DNA from: Harenicola maris
GTDB lineage: Bacteria > Pseudomonadota > Alphaproteobacteria > Rhodobacterales > Rhodobacteraceae
Direction of reading: 5' to 3'
Length of the DNA: 64,000 nucleotides
Assembly (NCBI GenBank): GCA_018524345.1
Contig: JADQAZ010000002.1
Span: 868,001-932,000 of the forward strand
The notes below the pieces were generated by a model. That model saw only the letters and a program-made list of their open reading frames with translations. It searched no databases and was not told the DNA's origin. Shown here one piece after another: positions 1-11,694 of the stretch (the first letter of the stretch is position 1; each line of letters opens with the position of its first letter). A program made the position numbers and the translations under genes.

Positions 1-819
1 GCGGCTGATATGCATCAACTTGGTGGTCTCGATCCCGGTGGTGAAAGGCATGATATCGCCGCGCACCCGCAGGGCCATGACAACCTCCTCCAGCGCCGTA
101 TTCCCGGCCCGCTCGCCAAGGCCGTTGATGGTGCATTCGATCTGCCGCGCACCGGCCTCTACAGCGGCAAGGCTGTTGGCGGTCGCCATGCCCAGATCGT
201 TGTGACAATGGGTGGCGAAAACCACATCCCCAGCGCCGGGAACCTCGGCAATCAACCGGCGGATCAACTCGGCGCTCTCGCGCGGCGCGGTATAGCCCAC
301 AGTGTCGGGCACATTGATCGTCGTCGCCCCGGCCTTGATCGCAATCTCGATGGTCCGCACCAAGTAATCGAACTCGGTCCGCGTCGCATCCATCGGCGAC
401 CACTGGATATTGTCACACAGGTTGCGCGCATGGCTGACGGTCTCGTGGATCCGCTCGGCCATCTCGTCCTGCGTCAGGTTCGGAATGGCGCGGTGCAGGG
501 GCGATGTGCCGATAAAAGTGTGAATCCGCGGCTGCTTGGCGTGTTTCACGGCCTCCCAGCAGCGGTCGATATCGCCAATGCTGGCCCGTGCCAGCCCGCA
601 GATCACTGCATTCTTCGATTGCCGCGCAATCTCCGACACGGCGTTAAAATCCCCTTCCGAGGCAATGGGGAAACCGGCTTCGATGATATCCACGCCCATC
701 TCGTCCAACAGGCCTGCGATCTCCAGCTTCTCGGCATGGGTCATGGTTGCGCCGGGGCTCTGCTCGCCATCGCGCAATGTGGTGTCGAAAATAACGACGC
801 GGTCTTTTTCGGTGCTCAT
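1..819 (-). CDS. leuA: 2-isopropylmalate synthase, N-terminal part (runs off the window)
   Basis: Condenses acetyl-CoA with 2-ketoisovalerate in the first committed step of leucine synthesis. The translation starts MSTEKDRVVIFDTTLRDGEQ, with the metal-binding and catalytic DTTLRDGEQSPG motif of the HMGL-like TIM barrel at about residues 12-23. It continues with GLLDEMGVDIIEAGFP and stays open for 273 codons to the window edge, so the C-terminal regulatory domain lies outside. The ATG at 819 is chosen because family proteins begin a few residues before the DTTLRDGEQ motif. A leucine-rich leader peptide and a promoter lie just upstream and indicate leucine-responsive control. Identification is secure; the 3' end is not seen. 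Confidence 0.96.
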   Translation of the reverse strand, partial: MSTEKDRVVIFDTTLRDGEQSPGATMTHAEKLEIAGLLDEMGVDIIEAGFPIASEGDFNAVSEIARQSKNAVICGLARASIGDIDRCWEAVKHAKQPRIHTFIGTSPLHRAIPNLTQDEMAERIHETVSHARNLCDNIQWSPMDATRTEFDYLVRTIEIAIKAGATTINVPDTVGYTAPRESAELIRRLIAEVPGAGDVVFATHCHNDLGMATANSLAAVEAGARQIECTINGLGERAGNTALEEVVMALRVRGDIMPFTTGIETTKLMHISR

Positions 820-862
820 ATCTGAGGTCTTTCTCAACTGGTCTTGTCTATTCTGGGTGTAT

Positions 863-914
863 CTGGTGCGGCTTGTCTCCCCTGAGCGGTCGCACCAAAA
901 GGCACGCTCAGAGG
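863..914 (-). promoter_or_regulatory. Candidate leu attenuator: two mutually exclusive stems
   Basis: On the minus strand CCTCTGAGCG (914-905, covering the leader stop codon) can pair with CGCTCAGGGG (888-879). TTGGTGCG (898-891), inside that loop, can instead pair with CGCACCAG (870-863). The two stems cross, so they should exclude each other, as in ribosome-controlled attenuators. No uridine run follows either stem, so the output (Rho-dependent termination, or masking of the leuA start) is not settled. The pairing is seen in the sequence; the mechanism is inferred. Confidence 0.5.
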
Positions 915-988
915 CGGCTAAGACGCAGTAGGTCAAGCAAAAGCGCGCCCATGGGGGCGGCGTTGGCGATATGCGGGTGCTTGATCAT
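908..988 (-). CDS. Leucine-rich leader peptide (leuL-like), 26 aa
   Basis: A 26-codon frame encodes a peptide ending GALLLDLLRLSRL: seven leucines among the last eleven residues, followed by TGA. The Leu codons are CTT, TTG, CTT, CTA, CTG, CTT and CTC, mostly rare types in this GC-rich genome, as expected for a frame that senses charged tRNA-Leu. It lies 88 nt before leuA on the same strand. The likely promoter places transcription start at or within 2 nt of the ATG, so it may be translated from a leaderless mRNA. Leu leader peptides before leuA are known in proteobacteria; this one is called from composition and position. Confidence 0.72.
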   Translation of the reverse strand: MIKHPHIANAAPMGALLLDLLRLSRL

Positions 989-995
989 GGCGCGA

Positions 996-1024
996 CTATA
1001 GCCCCGCCTTTGACGCGGCAAAAG
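996..1024 (-). promoter_or_regulatory. Promoter of the leu leader-leuA transcript
   Basis: Minus-strand -10 hexamer CTATAG (1001-996) has a weaker -35 CTTTTG (1024-1019) 17 nt upstream. Seven bases separate the -10 from the leader ATG at 988, which would put the start point at about 988-990. The -10 fits the alphaproteobacterial CTATAT consensus; the -35 fits only partly. Confidence 0.45.
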
Positions 1025-1087
1025 GGCTTTTGCACATCGGCATGCATTTTCCTACCATGACAGCAGGCCAGATCGCAGGGGAACGCC

Positions 1088-1753
1088 ATGCAGAACACCT
1101 TACTCATCGGCGCATCGGGCGGCATCGGCAGGGCGCTCACTGCGGCGCTGACGCAGCGCGGCGGCACGGTCACCCCCCTCTCGCGCAGCGAAAACGCCCT
1201 CGACCTGACGGATGAGGACAGCATCAAATCCGCGCTGGAGCCCCTGACCGGCCCCTATGACGCGGTGATCCTCGCCACCGGCGCGCTGGAGATCAACGGG
1301 GCCGCCCCCGAGAAATCCCTCTCCCACCTCAGTGCCCCCGCCCTGATGGACCAATTCGCCCTCAACGCCATCGGCCCCGCCCTTGTCCTGAAACATGCGC
1401 GCAGGCTGCTGCCGCGCGACCGCCGCTCTGTCTTTGCCGCGCTCTCGGCGCGGGTCGGCTCCATCGGCGACAACCGGCTCGGCGGCTGGTATAGCTACCG
1501 CGCCGCCAAGGCCGCCCTGAACCAGCTGATCCATACAGGCGCCATCGAACTGGCCCGCACCCACCCGCAGGCGCTCTGCATCTGCCTGCACCCCGGAACA
1601 GTCGCCACCGATTTCACCCGGAAATACCAAAGCACCCATCCCACAGTCCCGCCGCAGGAGGCGGCGGAAAATCTGCTGCGGGTGATGGATGGCCTCACGC
1701 CGCAGGACACAGGCGGGTTTTACGATTGGGCGGGCAAACCGATCCCCTGGTAG
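1088..1753 (+). CDS. SDR-family NAD(P)-dependent oxidoreductase (C-factor-like)
   Basis: Short-chain dehydrogenase/reductase of 221 aa, close to the family minimum. It has the dinucleotide-binding GASGGIG at residues 8-14, an NAxG-type Asn near 93, Ser120 or Ser125, and the catalytic YxxxK (Tyr137-Lys141 in YSYRAAK). It resembles C-factor/CsgA-like SDRs; the substrate cannot be deduced. The ATG at 1088 follows a good AGGGGAA ribosome-binding site. Its 3' end overlaps the convergent hydrolase gene by 34 nt. The fold is certain, the substrate unknown. Confidence 0.9.
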   Translation: MQNTLLIGASGGIGRALTAALTQRGGTVTPLSRSENALDLTDEDSIKSALEPLTGPYDAVILATGALEINGAAPEKSLSHLSAPALMDQFALNAIGPALVLKHARRLLPRDRRSVFAALSARVGSIGDNRLGGWYSYRAAKAALNQLIHTGAIELARTHPQALCICLHPGTVATDFTRKYQSTHPTVPPQEAAENLLRVMDGLTPQDTGGFYDWAGKPIPW

Positions 1754-2565
1754 GCCGCGCCCAAAACGCCAGAGGCGCGGATCGCCGCGGCCACCTGCAC
1801 GGGATGGGACAGGGGCACCATATGCCCCGCCCCCTCGATCACCACGCTCTGCGCGCCCTTGATCCGTGCCGCCAGCCCGCGGTGAATCGCATGCACAACG
1901 CTCTGCGTCTGCGCCCCGGCCACCAACAGAACGGGCAGGTCCAAAGCCTCCAGAACGCCAGAGGTCAAAAGTCCCGCGCAGTCCTCCTCGATCGCATCGG
2001 CACCGGCGGGGATAAGCCCGATCCGCCCGGCAATATCGGCGCGCAGGGCAGGGGGCATCTGGTCCCACGGCGTGCCGCCGCCCCAAAGGCCGGTGAATAT
2101 CCGCGCCGCCGCCTCGGCCTCGCCCGCCGCCATGGCGTCGACAAAGGGCGCGAAATCCGCCGCATGGGCGGCATATTCCGCAGCCCCATCTACGCGGGCC
2201 ACGGCAAAAAACACCGGCTCGATCAAGGTGAGGGAGGCAACGCGCTCCGGCGCCTCAACGGCCATGCGCAGGGCAACCGTGGCGCCAAAACTATGGCCGA
2301 TCACATGGGCAGGCCCCTCGCAAAAGCTCAGGCCAACCTGCGCCGTGGCCCCCTGATACTCGCGGGCGCCCTCCCAAGGGTCGCTGCCCCCATGGCCGGG
2401 CATGTCAAAGGCCACAGCCTGCAACGCGGGGGCGTCCAAGGCCGCGTATAGCGGCCTCAGAACCTCATGCCGGGCCAGCGAGCAATGCACCATCACCGCC
2501 CTCTCGGGGCCTTCGCCCCAAACGGACCACTTGGTGCCGATGCCTGCCCGCTGGCCGTATGGCAT
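1720..2565 (-). CDS. Alpha/beta-fold hydrolase
   Basis: A 281-aa cytoplasmic serine hydrolase of the alpha/beta family. It shows FDMPGHGGSD after the oxyanion strand, the nucleophile elbow GHSFG at residues 90-94 (Ser92), and a C-terminal GAGHMVPLSHP carrying the catalytic His. No signal peptide is present. The start codon shares one base with the stop of the upstream isomerase gene (TGATG), so the two are probably translationally coupled. The substrate is unknown; the pairing with an isomerase suggests a small aromatic or xenobiotic pathway, which is only inference. The 3' end overlaps the SDR gene tail to tail. Confidence 0.9.
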   Translation of the reverse strand: MPYGQRAGIGTKWSVWGEGPERAVMVHCSLARHEVLRPLYAALDAPALQAVAFDMPGHGGSDPWEGAREYQGATAQVGLSFCEGPAHVIGHSFGATVALRMAVEAPERVASLTLIEPVFFAVARVDGAAEYAAHAADFAPFVDAMAAGEAEAAARIFTGLWGGGTPWDQMPPALRADIAGRIGLIPAGADAIEEDCAGLLTSGVLEALDLPVLLVAGAQTQSVVHAIHRGLAARIKGAQSVVIEGAGHMVPLSHPVQVAAAIRASGVLGAAYQGIGLPAQS

Positions 2566-3164
2566 CAGGAGATTTTGGTCAGATGCGCGTCAAGCTGGGC
2601 CAAACGGTCCTGCCCGAAAAAGCGCTCGTCCCCATCGGTGATATAGAACGGCGCGCCAAAGACACCGCGCGACACGGCCTCTTCCAGATTGGCGGCATAT
2701 TCCTCGGCACCGGTCAGCATCCCGCTCTCGGCCAAAGCCGGATCGAAACCTGCCGCCTCCAGCGCCGCGCGGATCACGCCATCCTCGGCAATGTTCTTGT
2801 CCTCGCCCCAAACGCCGCGCAGGAAAGACTGCACCAAAGCGCCGACATCGCCGCCGCCGGCCTTTTGCGCCGCAATCACGGCATAGGAGGAAGGCGCCAT
2901 ATTGGTCGGGAAATGGGCGGGCTGCATGTTGAACACCCCGTCAAAAGCCGCCCCTTCGCGGGCCATATCCTGCAGGCGATATGCCTGACGGTTCGGGTGC
3001 CGGTCCTTTGGGGCCTGCCCACCGGTGCGCGCGAAAAGCTGCATAATGTCGAGCGGCTTATAAGTGATCGTCGCGCCATGTTTTTTGGCAATTGCCTCCA
3101 ACTCGCCGCCTGCCAGATAGGTATAAGGCGAGATGGTTGCAAAAAAGTAATCGATATGGGCCAT
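2565..3164 (-). CDS. 2-hydroxychromene-2-carboxylate isomerase family (kappa-GST/DsbA-like)
   Basis: A 199-aa thioredoxin-fold protein of the HCCA isomerase/kappa glutathione transferase family. FFATISPYTYL near the N-terminus carries the catalytic Ser (Ser12) in place of the thioredoxin CxxC. The C-terminal GVFGAPFYITDGDERFFGQDRL is typical of the family. In naphthalene degraders the enzyme isomerises hydroxychromene carboxylate, but many Rhodobacterales carry it without that pathway. It is first in a two-gene unit with the hydrolase. The start at 3164 follows a GGAAA site. Confidence 0.88.
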   Translation of the reverse strand: MAHIDYFFATISPYTYLAGGELEAIAKKHGATITYKPLDIMQLFARTGGQAPKDRHPNRQAYRLQDMAREGAAFDGVFNMQPAHFPTNMAPSSYAVIAAQKAGGGDVGALVQSFLRGVWGEDKNIAEDGVIRAALEAAGFDPALAESGMLTGAEEYAANLEEAVSRGVFGAPFYITDGDERFFGQDRLAQLDAHLTKIS

Positions 3165-3278
3165 TTTCCGGGTCTTTCCGTGTGGTTGCGGTTGGCCTGC
3201 ACGCTAACCCGATGCTAAGCGGTGTCAACGGCACGACTCTGTTATAGCGGCCGTTTCAACGCTGCCAAAGGACCTCCC

Positions 3279-4289
3279 ATGCCCCAAGCCTCCGAACCAA
3301 AGCTGATCTCCGGTAACGCAAACCGCCCCTTGGCCGAGGCCATCGCCCGCCGGATGTCGATGCATCGCGGCCAAAGCGTCGGCCTGCTCGACGCCCGCGT
3401 CGAGCGGTTCAACGACATGGAAATCTTTGTCGAAGTCTACGAGAACGTGCGCGGCGAGGATATGTTCATCATCCAGCCCACGTCGAACCCCGCCAATGAC
3501 AACCTGATGGAACTGCTGATCATGGCGGATGCTCTCAAACGCTCCTCGGCGGCGCGCACCACCGCTGTGATCCCCTATTTCGGCTATGCCCGCCAAGACC
3601 GCCGCACAAAGGCCCGCACGCCGATCTCGGCCAAACTGGTGGCCAACCTGATCTCGCAGTCCGGCATCGAACGGGTCCTGACGATGGACCTGCACGCGGC
3701 GCAGATTCAGGGCTTCTTCGATGTGCCGGTGGACAACCTCTATGCCTCGCCGGTCTTTGCCCTCGACATCATGCACCAGTTCAAAGGCCGCCTCGATAAG
3801 GTGACTGTGGTCTCCCCCGATGTGGGCGGCGTGGCCCGCGCCCGCGAACTGGCACAGCGCATCGGCTGCGCCCTCGCCATCGTCGACAAACGCCGCGAAA
3901 AGGCGGGCGAAGTCGCCGAGATGACCGTGATCGGGGATGTGAAGGGGCAGACCTGCCTGATCGTCGACGACATGTGCGACACCGCCGGCACCCTGTGTAA
4001 GGCCGCCGATGTCCTGATCGAAAACGGCGCGAAAGAGGTCCACGCCTATACGACACACGGCGTCATGTCCGGCCCCGCCGTTGGCCGCATCACCAATTCG
4101 CAACTGAAATCCGTGGTCATCACCGACACGATCCAGCCCACCAAACCGGTGCGGGACGCGGCCAATATCCGCATCGTGCCCACGGCTCCGATCTTTGCGC
4201 AGGCGATCCTGAATATCTGGAACGGCACCAGCGTCTCGTCGCTCTTCTCGCACGAGACATTGAGCGCGATCTACGAGGGGATGTATTAA
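3279..4289 (+). CDS. prs: Ribose-phosphate pyrophosphokinase
   Basis: Makes PRPP from ribose 5-phosphate and ATP for purine, pyrimidine, histidine and tryptophan synthesis. The 336-aa protein has the flexible-loop region [12 protein letters not shown], the [11 protein letters not shown] segment, and the PRPP-binding loop [11 protein letters not shown]. The ATG at 3279 is preferred over an in-frame start 19 codons earlier because AAAGGA lies just ahead and family proteins begin close to the [11 protein letters not shown] segment. It is monocistronic and convergent with the lectin gene, with 12 nt between them. Confidence 0.97.
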   Translation: MPQASEPKLISGNANRPLAEAIARRMSMHRGQSVGLLDARVERFNDMEIFVEVYENVRGEDMFIIQPTSNPANDNLMELLIMADALKRSSAARTTAVIPYFGYARQDRRTKARTPISAKLVANLISQSGIERVLTMDLHAAQIQGFFDVPVDNLYASPVFALDIMHQFKGRLDKVTVVSPDVGGVARARELAQRIGCALAIVDKRREKAGEVAEMTVIGDVKGQTCLIVDDMCDTAGTLCKAADVLIENGAKEVHAYTTHGVMSGPAVGRITNSQLKSVVITDTIQPTKPVRDAANIRIVPTAPIFAQAILNIWNGTSVSSLFSHETLSAIYEGMY

Positions 4290-4301
4290 GCGCTGCGGCG
4301 C

Positions 4302-4661
4302 TTAATCAATCTCCCAATCATCGTGGTGCTTCAACTCGCCAATCGCCATCCAGTTGGCCCGCACGCGGGCCACTCGGGTGTCCCCCCATGTGCGGAACAC
4401 CAACTCGAAATCCTCTTCGGTGATGCCCTCTGCGGCAATATCGGCGCGGCTGTTTGACTTCTGGTCCATGTCCCACATGGCCAATGAAACAAAGACAGTC
4501 GGGGCAGAGCGGAACTCCTCGCTAAAGGAAATCGCCATCCGCTTCTGACGCGGCCCCTGACCCGCCCACATCTCGCCGTCGTCCTCGAAATCAGAGAACA
4601 GAACAACCGATCCTTGGTCGATCCCAACAAGATGATTTTGTAACTTCTTCATTCCATCCAA
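4302..4661 (-). CDS. H-type lectin domain protein
   Basis: A 119-aa protein consisting of one H-type (discoidin II-like) lectin domain. Its beta-sandwich hallmarks are QKRMAISFSEEFRSAPTVFVSLAMWDMD and a C-terminal WMAIGELKHHDDWEID. No signal peptide is visible, so it is either cytoplasmic or exported by another route. The start may be the ATG at 4652, three codons in, where the recognisable family N-terminus MKKLQNHLVGIDQGS begins. It follows the atp operon on the same strand but is separated by a strong terminator. The physiological ligand is unknown. Confidence 0.8.
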   Translation of the reverse strand: MDGMKKLQNHLVGIDQGSVVLFSDFEDDGEMWAGQGPRQKRMAISFSEEFRSAPTVFVSLAMWDMDQKSNSRADIAAEGITEEDFELVFRTWGDTRVARVRANWMAIGELKHHDDWEID

Positions 4662-4719
4662 ATCCGTCGCTTTAAGGCTTACTAAATAAAGACTTAGGCA
4701 AAAGTGCGAAACACTAACG

Positions 4720-4751
4720 AAAAAAGCCCCCGCATTGTTCGATGCGGGGGC
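4720..4751 (-). terminator. Intrinsic terminator of the atp operon
   Basis: A perfect 10-bp stem GCCCCCGCAT/ATGCGGGGGC with a six-base loop is followed on the minus strand by six T residues. It sits 58 nt after the atpC stop and before the lectin gene. Confidence 0.92.
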
Positions 4752-4808
4752 CTCTATTGTGTCGCTTAGGTGACAGAACCGCCCCCAAGAGGGGCAGAAG
4801 CGCCAGTC

Positions 4809-5207
4809 TTAAACGTTGATCACATCCCGAAGGGAGGAAAAGTCAGCCGCTGTCTTGGCCAGCGCATCGCGCATATCCGCGCTCGCTTCCTCAACAGCAG
4901 ATGTCGCTTCCGCGATCATCTCGTCCATCAGCTCGCCGGTCATTTCAGCGACAGGAACGGCACGCTCTGCCAGAACAGAGGTCCCCTCGGCCGAGATCTC
5001 CGCAAAACCGCCGGTGACGACGTATTTCTGCTCACCCTCGGGGCCAACCACCGTCAGAACGCCGGGGCGCAATGTGGTGATCAGCGGCGCGTGATCGGGC
5101 ATTGCCGTCAAATCGCCTTCAGACCCCGGGATCCGCACCTCGGAGGCTTGCAGAGACGCAAGCCGCCGCTCGGGCGCTACCAGATCGAATTGCATCGTGT
5201 CGGCCAT
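4809..5207 (-). CDS. atpC: ATP synthase F1 subunit epsilon
   Basis: The rotor and inhibitory subunit of F1. The 132-aa protein has the N-terminal beta-sandwich ([39 protein letters not shown]) and a C-terminal helical hairpin beginning near residue 90. It is the last gene of atpHAGDC, nine bases after atpD, and is followed by a strong terminator. Length and motifs are normal for the family. Confidence 0.97.
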   Translation of the reverse strand: MADTMQFDLVAPERRLASLQASEVRIPGSEGDLTAMPDHAPLITTLRPGVLTVVGPEGEQKYVVTGGFAEISAEGTSVLAERAVPVAEMTGELMDEMIAEATSAVEEASADMRDALAKTAADFSSLRDVINV

Positions 5208-5216
5208 ATCGCCTCC

Positions 5217-6659
<1,443 letters not shown>

Positions 6660-7541
6660 TTAGAGCGCTTCCGCGCCCGAAATGATTTCAATCAGCTCAT
6701 TGGTGATGACGGCCTGACGAGAGCGGTTAAACTGGATCGTCAGCTTGTCGATCATGTCGCCCGCGTTCCGGGTTGCGTTGTCCATTGCGGACATCCGCGC
6801 ACCCTGCTCGGAGGCACCATTTTCCAACAAAGCGGTAAAGATCTGTGTTGCCACACCGCGTGGCAACAGATCGGCAAGGATACCCTCTTCGCCGGGCTCG
6901 TAGTCATAATCCGTGCCCGCGCCGGTCTCCTCTGTCTCAGCGGCCTCATAGGCGGCAGGAATGATCTGCTGCGCTGTGGGGGTTTGACTGATGACAGACT
7001 GGAAGCGGCTGTAAAAGATGGTCGCAACGTCGAACTCTTCGGCCTGAAAACGCATCAAGACGTCATGCGCAATCGCATGGGCGTCGCTGTAACCGATGCG
7101 CTTTACCTCGGACAAATCAACATGCCCGACCATTTTGTCGCCAAAGTCGCGGCGCATCTGATCGCGCCCCTTCTTGCCAACGGTCAGGATTTTGACAGTC
7201 TTGCCCGCCGCCTCAAGCTTTTGCGCATGGGTGCGCGCCAGCTTGGCGATGGAAGAGTTGAAGCCGCCGCAAAGGCCGCGCTCTGCGGTCATAACAACCA
7301 ACAGGTGCACGTCGTCCTTGCCCGTGCCGGTCAAAAGACGCGGCGCGGTCTCGGACCCGCTGGCAGAGGCCGCCAGCCCGGCCATAACGGCATTCATCCG
7401 TTCGGCATAGGGACGGCCAGCCTCGGCCGCTTCTTGTGCCCGCCGCAGTTTTGCGGCGGCCACCATCTGCATGGCCTTGGTGATCTTCCGAGTGTTTTTA
7501 ACACTCTCGATCCGGTTTTTGAGATCCTTAAGGTTGGGCAT
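6660..7541 (-). CDS. atpG: ATP synthase F1 subunit gamma
   Basis: The central rotor shaft. The 293-aa protein starts [20 protein letters not shown] with the conserved N-terminal helix and ends [22 protein letters not shown] with the C-terminal helix that inserts in the alpha3beta3 ring. The central Rossmann-like region includes [11 protein letters not shown]. It lies between atpA and atpD with short spacers of 10 and 18 nt. Confidence 0.97.
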   Translation of the reverse strand: MPNLKDLKNRIESVKNTRKITKAMQMVAAAKLRRAQEAAEAGRPYAERMNAVMAGLAASASGSETAPRLLTGTGKDDVHLLVVMTAERGLCGGFNSSIAKLARTHAQKLEAAGKTVKILTVGKKGRDQMRRDFGDKMVGHVDLSEVKRIGYSDAHAIAHDVLMRFQAEEFDVATIFYSRFQSVISQTPTAQQIIPAAYEAAETEETGAGTDYDYEPGEEGILADLLPRGVATQIFTALLENGASEQGARMSAMDNATRNAGDMIDKLTIQFNRSRQAVITNELIEIISGAEAL

Positions 7542-7551
7542 CTAGCTCACC

Positions 7552-9086
<1,535 letters not shown>

Positions 9087-9087
<1 letters not shown>

Positions 9088-9653
9088 TAGCTGACCTCTT
9101 TCATTGCGTTATGCAGGGAGCCGAGTTTCGAGCGGATCGAGCTATCGATCATCTTGGAACCGACTTTTACGATAAGACCGCCGATGAGGCTTTCATCAAC
9201 GGTCATGTCCAATGTCACATCTTTGCCCACGTTCTTCTTCAACGTAGCGGCAAGGGATTTTTGCTGCGCCGCGCTCAGTGCTTTGGCAGAGGTCACCTCT
9301 GCCGTCACTTCGCCGCGCTCTTCTGCCAGCACGTCCTTCAGACGCGCCACCAAAGCTGGCACCACAAACAAACGACGTTTGCTGGCCATCAGCGCGAGCG
9401 TATTTGTCGTCAGTGCGGTAAGTTTCATTTTCTTGGCAATCGCGGTGATTGCCTGCCCCTGTTCTTCGCGTGTGTACACAGGCGAGGAAAGCAGGGTGTT
9501 AAAGTCGTCGCTCTCTTTGACTGCCGCATCCAAAGCGGCGATATCGCCCTCGAGCTTTGGCAGGGCTTTGCTCTCTTTAGCGAGGGCAAATAGCGCAGAG
9601 GCGTAGCGCGTGGCGATGCTTGCGGAAATAGAAGCCGTTTCTGACACGTCCAA
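9087..9653 (-). CDS. atpH: ATP synthase F1 subunit delta (OSCP)
   Basis: Peripheral-stalk subunit joining F1 to the b subunits. The 188-aa protein has an N-terminal six-helix domain ([15 protein letters not shown]) and a C-terminal [33 protein letters not shown] typical of the family. It is the first gene of atpHAGDC; the F0 genes are elsewhere, as is usual in this group. A good promoter lies about 95 nt upstream. Confidence 0.96.
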
Positions 9654-9747
9654 CCCTTTGTTCTATCGTCTGATCCGATACACACGTCCCGATGTGCGCA
9701 CCCCTGACTCGCGGGCAATCGTAAAGAATGCTCGCAAATCCGGTGCG

Positions 9748-9776
9748 GTGTAGCAGACCATATTATGTCGGGCAAG
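9748..9776 (-). promoter_or_regulatory. Promoter of atpHAGDC
   Basis: On the minus strand CTTGCC (9776-9771) and CTACAC (9753-9748) are separated by exactly 17 nt, a good match to the alphaproteobacterial housekeeping consensus CTTGAC-N17-CTATAT. A start point near 9741 would leave a 5' UTR of about 90 nt before atpH. Confidence 0.6.
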
Positions 9777-9933
9777 TCGCTTACTTGACCAAGGGGCCGG
9801 TTACAGAATTGTTACAAAACAGGCGGTTAAGCGCTTCGTTTGTGGGTGCGACCTTGTGACCCCATAGGAATCCGGGGGATTCTTTTCGCTTTATGCAGGG
9901 CAGGGGGCGCATTTGCCCCGCAAAACCCGTTTC

Positions 9934-10692
9934 TCAGCCCCGAAAAACCCCCGTCTCCCGCGCCTGCGCCGGTGTCCCCTCCAGCGCCCGAAGCGGATTG
10001 GGAAGCCGCGCCCCGGACCGCGTCCCGCGCGGCGCATAGACCTGTTTGGAGACCTCAACCATCAAGGCGCCCCCCGCCAAATGGCTCGAAATCCGCCGCC
10101 CGGTTTTCTCCAGCACACCGGCGGTGCGCAGCCAGAACCGCCGATCCGAGGGCGGAGAGAACAGCGCCGCCAAATGCCGCTCGGGAAACAGCGAATGCCG
10201 CCGCAGCTGCGCCTCAAGCTGACCCAGCGAATAGGGCTGCCCATGGCCAAAGGGCGTCTTCTCGCGCCGCGACCATATCCCCGCACGGTTCGGCACAATG
10301 AACAGCGCCCGCCCGCCGGGGCCAAGCACACGGCTGACCTCCTCCAGCAAGGCGGTGGGATTGTCCGACATCTCCAGCGCATGCATGCAAATCAACTTGT
10401 CCACCATGCCGCTGGGAAGGGGCCACATGTTGCTCTCACAGAGCATTGCATGGTTCGCCACGCCCGCAGGCCAGGCGCAAACCCCCTGCGGCCCGGGCAT
10501 CAGGGCCAGAACCCGCCGCGCATCGGCCAGATAGGGCCGCAGCACCGGAATCGCAAAACCGTATCCCGCCACAGTCTGCCCCTTGGCCTCGGGCCAGAAT
10601 TCCACAACCTGCGCGGTCAAGGCACGCTGCGCCACGCGCCCCAATCGGGTGCGATAATAAAAATTTCTCAGGTCCGTCACGTCTAGGTGCAT
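9934..10692 (-). CDS. Class I SAM-dependent methyltransferase
   Basis: A 252-aa methyltransferase of the Methyltransf_11 type. The SAM-binding region is degenerate ([14 protein letters not shown]), followed by [45 protein letters not shown], the usual post-IV strand. The start at 10692 ([15 protein letters not shown]) is chosen because the frame upstream of it is only the antisense of gloB. It is divergent from gloB across 75 bp, a pairing common in Rhodobacterales. The substrate is unknown. Confidence 0.88.
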   Translation of the reverse strand: MHLDVTDLRNFYYRTRLGRVAQRALTAQVVEFWPEAKGQTVAGYGFAIPVLRPYLADARRVLALMPGPQGVCAWPAGVANHAMLCESNMWPLPSGMVDKLICMHALEMSDNPTALLEEVSRVLGPGGRALFIVPNRAGIWSRREKTPFGHGQPYSLGQLEAQLRRHSLFPERHLAALFSPPSDRRFWLRTAGVLEKTGRRISSHLAGGALMVEVSKQVYAPRGTRSGARLPNPLRALEGTPAQARETGVFRG

Positions 10693-10767
10693 TGCGCTTC
10701 TCGTTTCGGTGCTTACCTTGGGCTTCCCCGCCGCTCTGCGGTCCACGTTAATCCGAAAGGCTATGCT

Positions 10768-11532
10768 ATGCCCACCCAAGTTGTCACCGTCCCCTGCCGC
10801 GCCGACAATTACGCCTTTCTGGTCCATAACGACGACACCGGCCAAACCGCCCTGATCGACGCGCCGGAGGCCGCGCCGATCCGCGCCGCGCTGGATCAGC
10901 GCGGCTGGACCCTGACCGACATCCTCATCACCCACCACCACGACGACCACGTCGAGGCGGTGGCGGCGCTGCGCGGGCAGGGGGGGCGCGTCATCGGCGC
11001 CGCCGCCGACGCGCACCGCCTGCCCGCGCTCGACCTCGCCGTCGAGGCAGGGGGCAGCTTCGAAACCGCAGGGCATCAGGCGCAGGTCATCGATGTCTCC
11101 GGCCATACCATTGGCCATATTGCCTTTTACATGCCCGAGATCGGCCATGCCTTCACCGCCGACAGCCTCATGGCCCTCGGCTGTGGCCGCCTCTTCGAGG
11201 GGGACGGTGCGATGATGTGGGCCTCCATGCAGCGCCTCGCCGCCCTGCCGCCGGAAACGATTATCTGTTCGGGCCACGAATATACCGCCGCCAACGGTGC
11301 CTTCGCCCTGACGATAGAGCCCGGGAACGCAGATTTGATCGCCCGCGTTAAGGATGTGCGTGAAAAAAGGGCACAGAATATCCCCACCGTCCCCTCCACC
11401 CTCGCGGCTGAGCTGGCCACAAACCCCTTCTTGCGCCCCGATGCGCCGGAAATAAGGGAAAACCTCGCAATGACAGGCGCCAGCGACGCCGAGGTCTTCA
11501 CCGAAATCCGCGCCAGAAAGGACGCTTTCTAA
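10768..11532 (+). CDS. gloB: Hydroxyacylglutathione hydrolase (glyoxalase II)
   Basis: Hydrolyses S-lactoylglutathione to lactate and glutathione in methylglyoxal detoxification. The 254-aa metallo-beta-lactamase-fold protein has the binuclear metal motif THHHDDH at residues 55-61, further metal ligands in [11 protein letters not shown] and AFTADSLM, and the C-terminal glutathione-binding domain. The ATG at 10768 follows AAAGG; earlier in-frame codons lack a ribosome-binding site. It is divergent from the methyltransferase gene. Confidence 0.96.
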   Translation: MPTQVVTVPCRADNYAFLVHNDDTGQTALIDAPEAAPIRAALDQRGWTLTDILITHHHDDHVEAVAALRGQGGRVIGAAADAHRLPALDLAVEAGGSFETAGHQAQVIDVSGHTIGHIAFYMPEIGHAFTADSLMALGCGRLFEGDGAMMWASMQRLAALPPETIICSGHEYTAANGAFALTIEPGNADLIARVKDVREKRAQNIPTVPSTLAAELATNPFLRPDAPEIRENLAMTGASDAEVFTEIRARKDAF

Positions 11533-11694
11533 CCCGCGATTTTGCCCAAATCCGGCCCGCAAGGGGCCACAGGACAAAATTATCTCAAAGAAAAGACTTG
11601 AAGGTTCGGGATTTCCACCGAAATCTAACCATATGAGGCCAAGGTTCAGGACGGGCTCTTGCCCACCCGAGCCTCAATGAAAGGAGCACCCATC

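Noticed and set aside
9868..9886. GAATCC-GGG-GGATTC followed by TTTT as a terminator
   Set aside because: The T run is on the + strand, where no transcript ends; it lies in the region between atpH and the methyltransferase gene, both on the minus strand.
9934..11577. A 547-codon version of the methyltransferase gene
   Set aside because: The extra N-terminal part is only the antisense of gloB; the methyltransferase family start lies at 10692.
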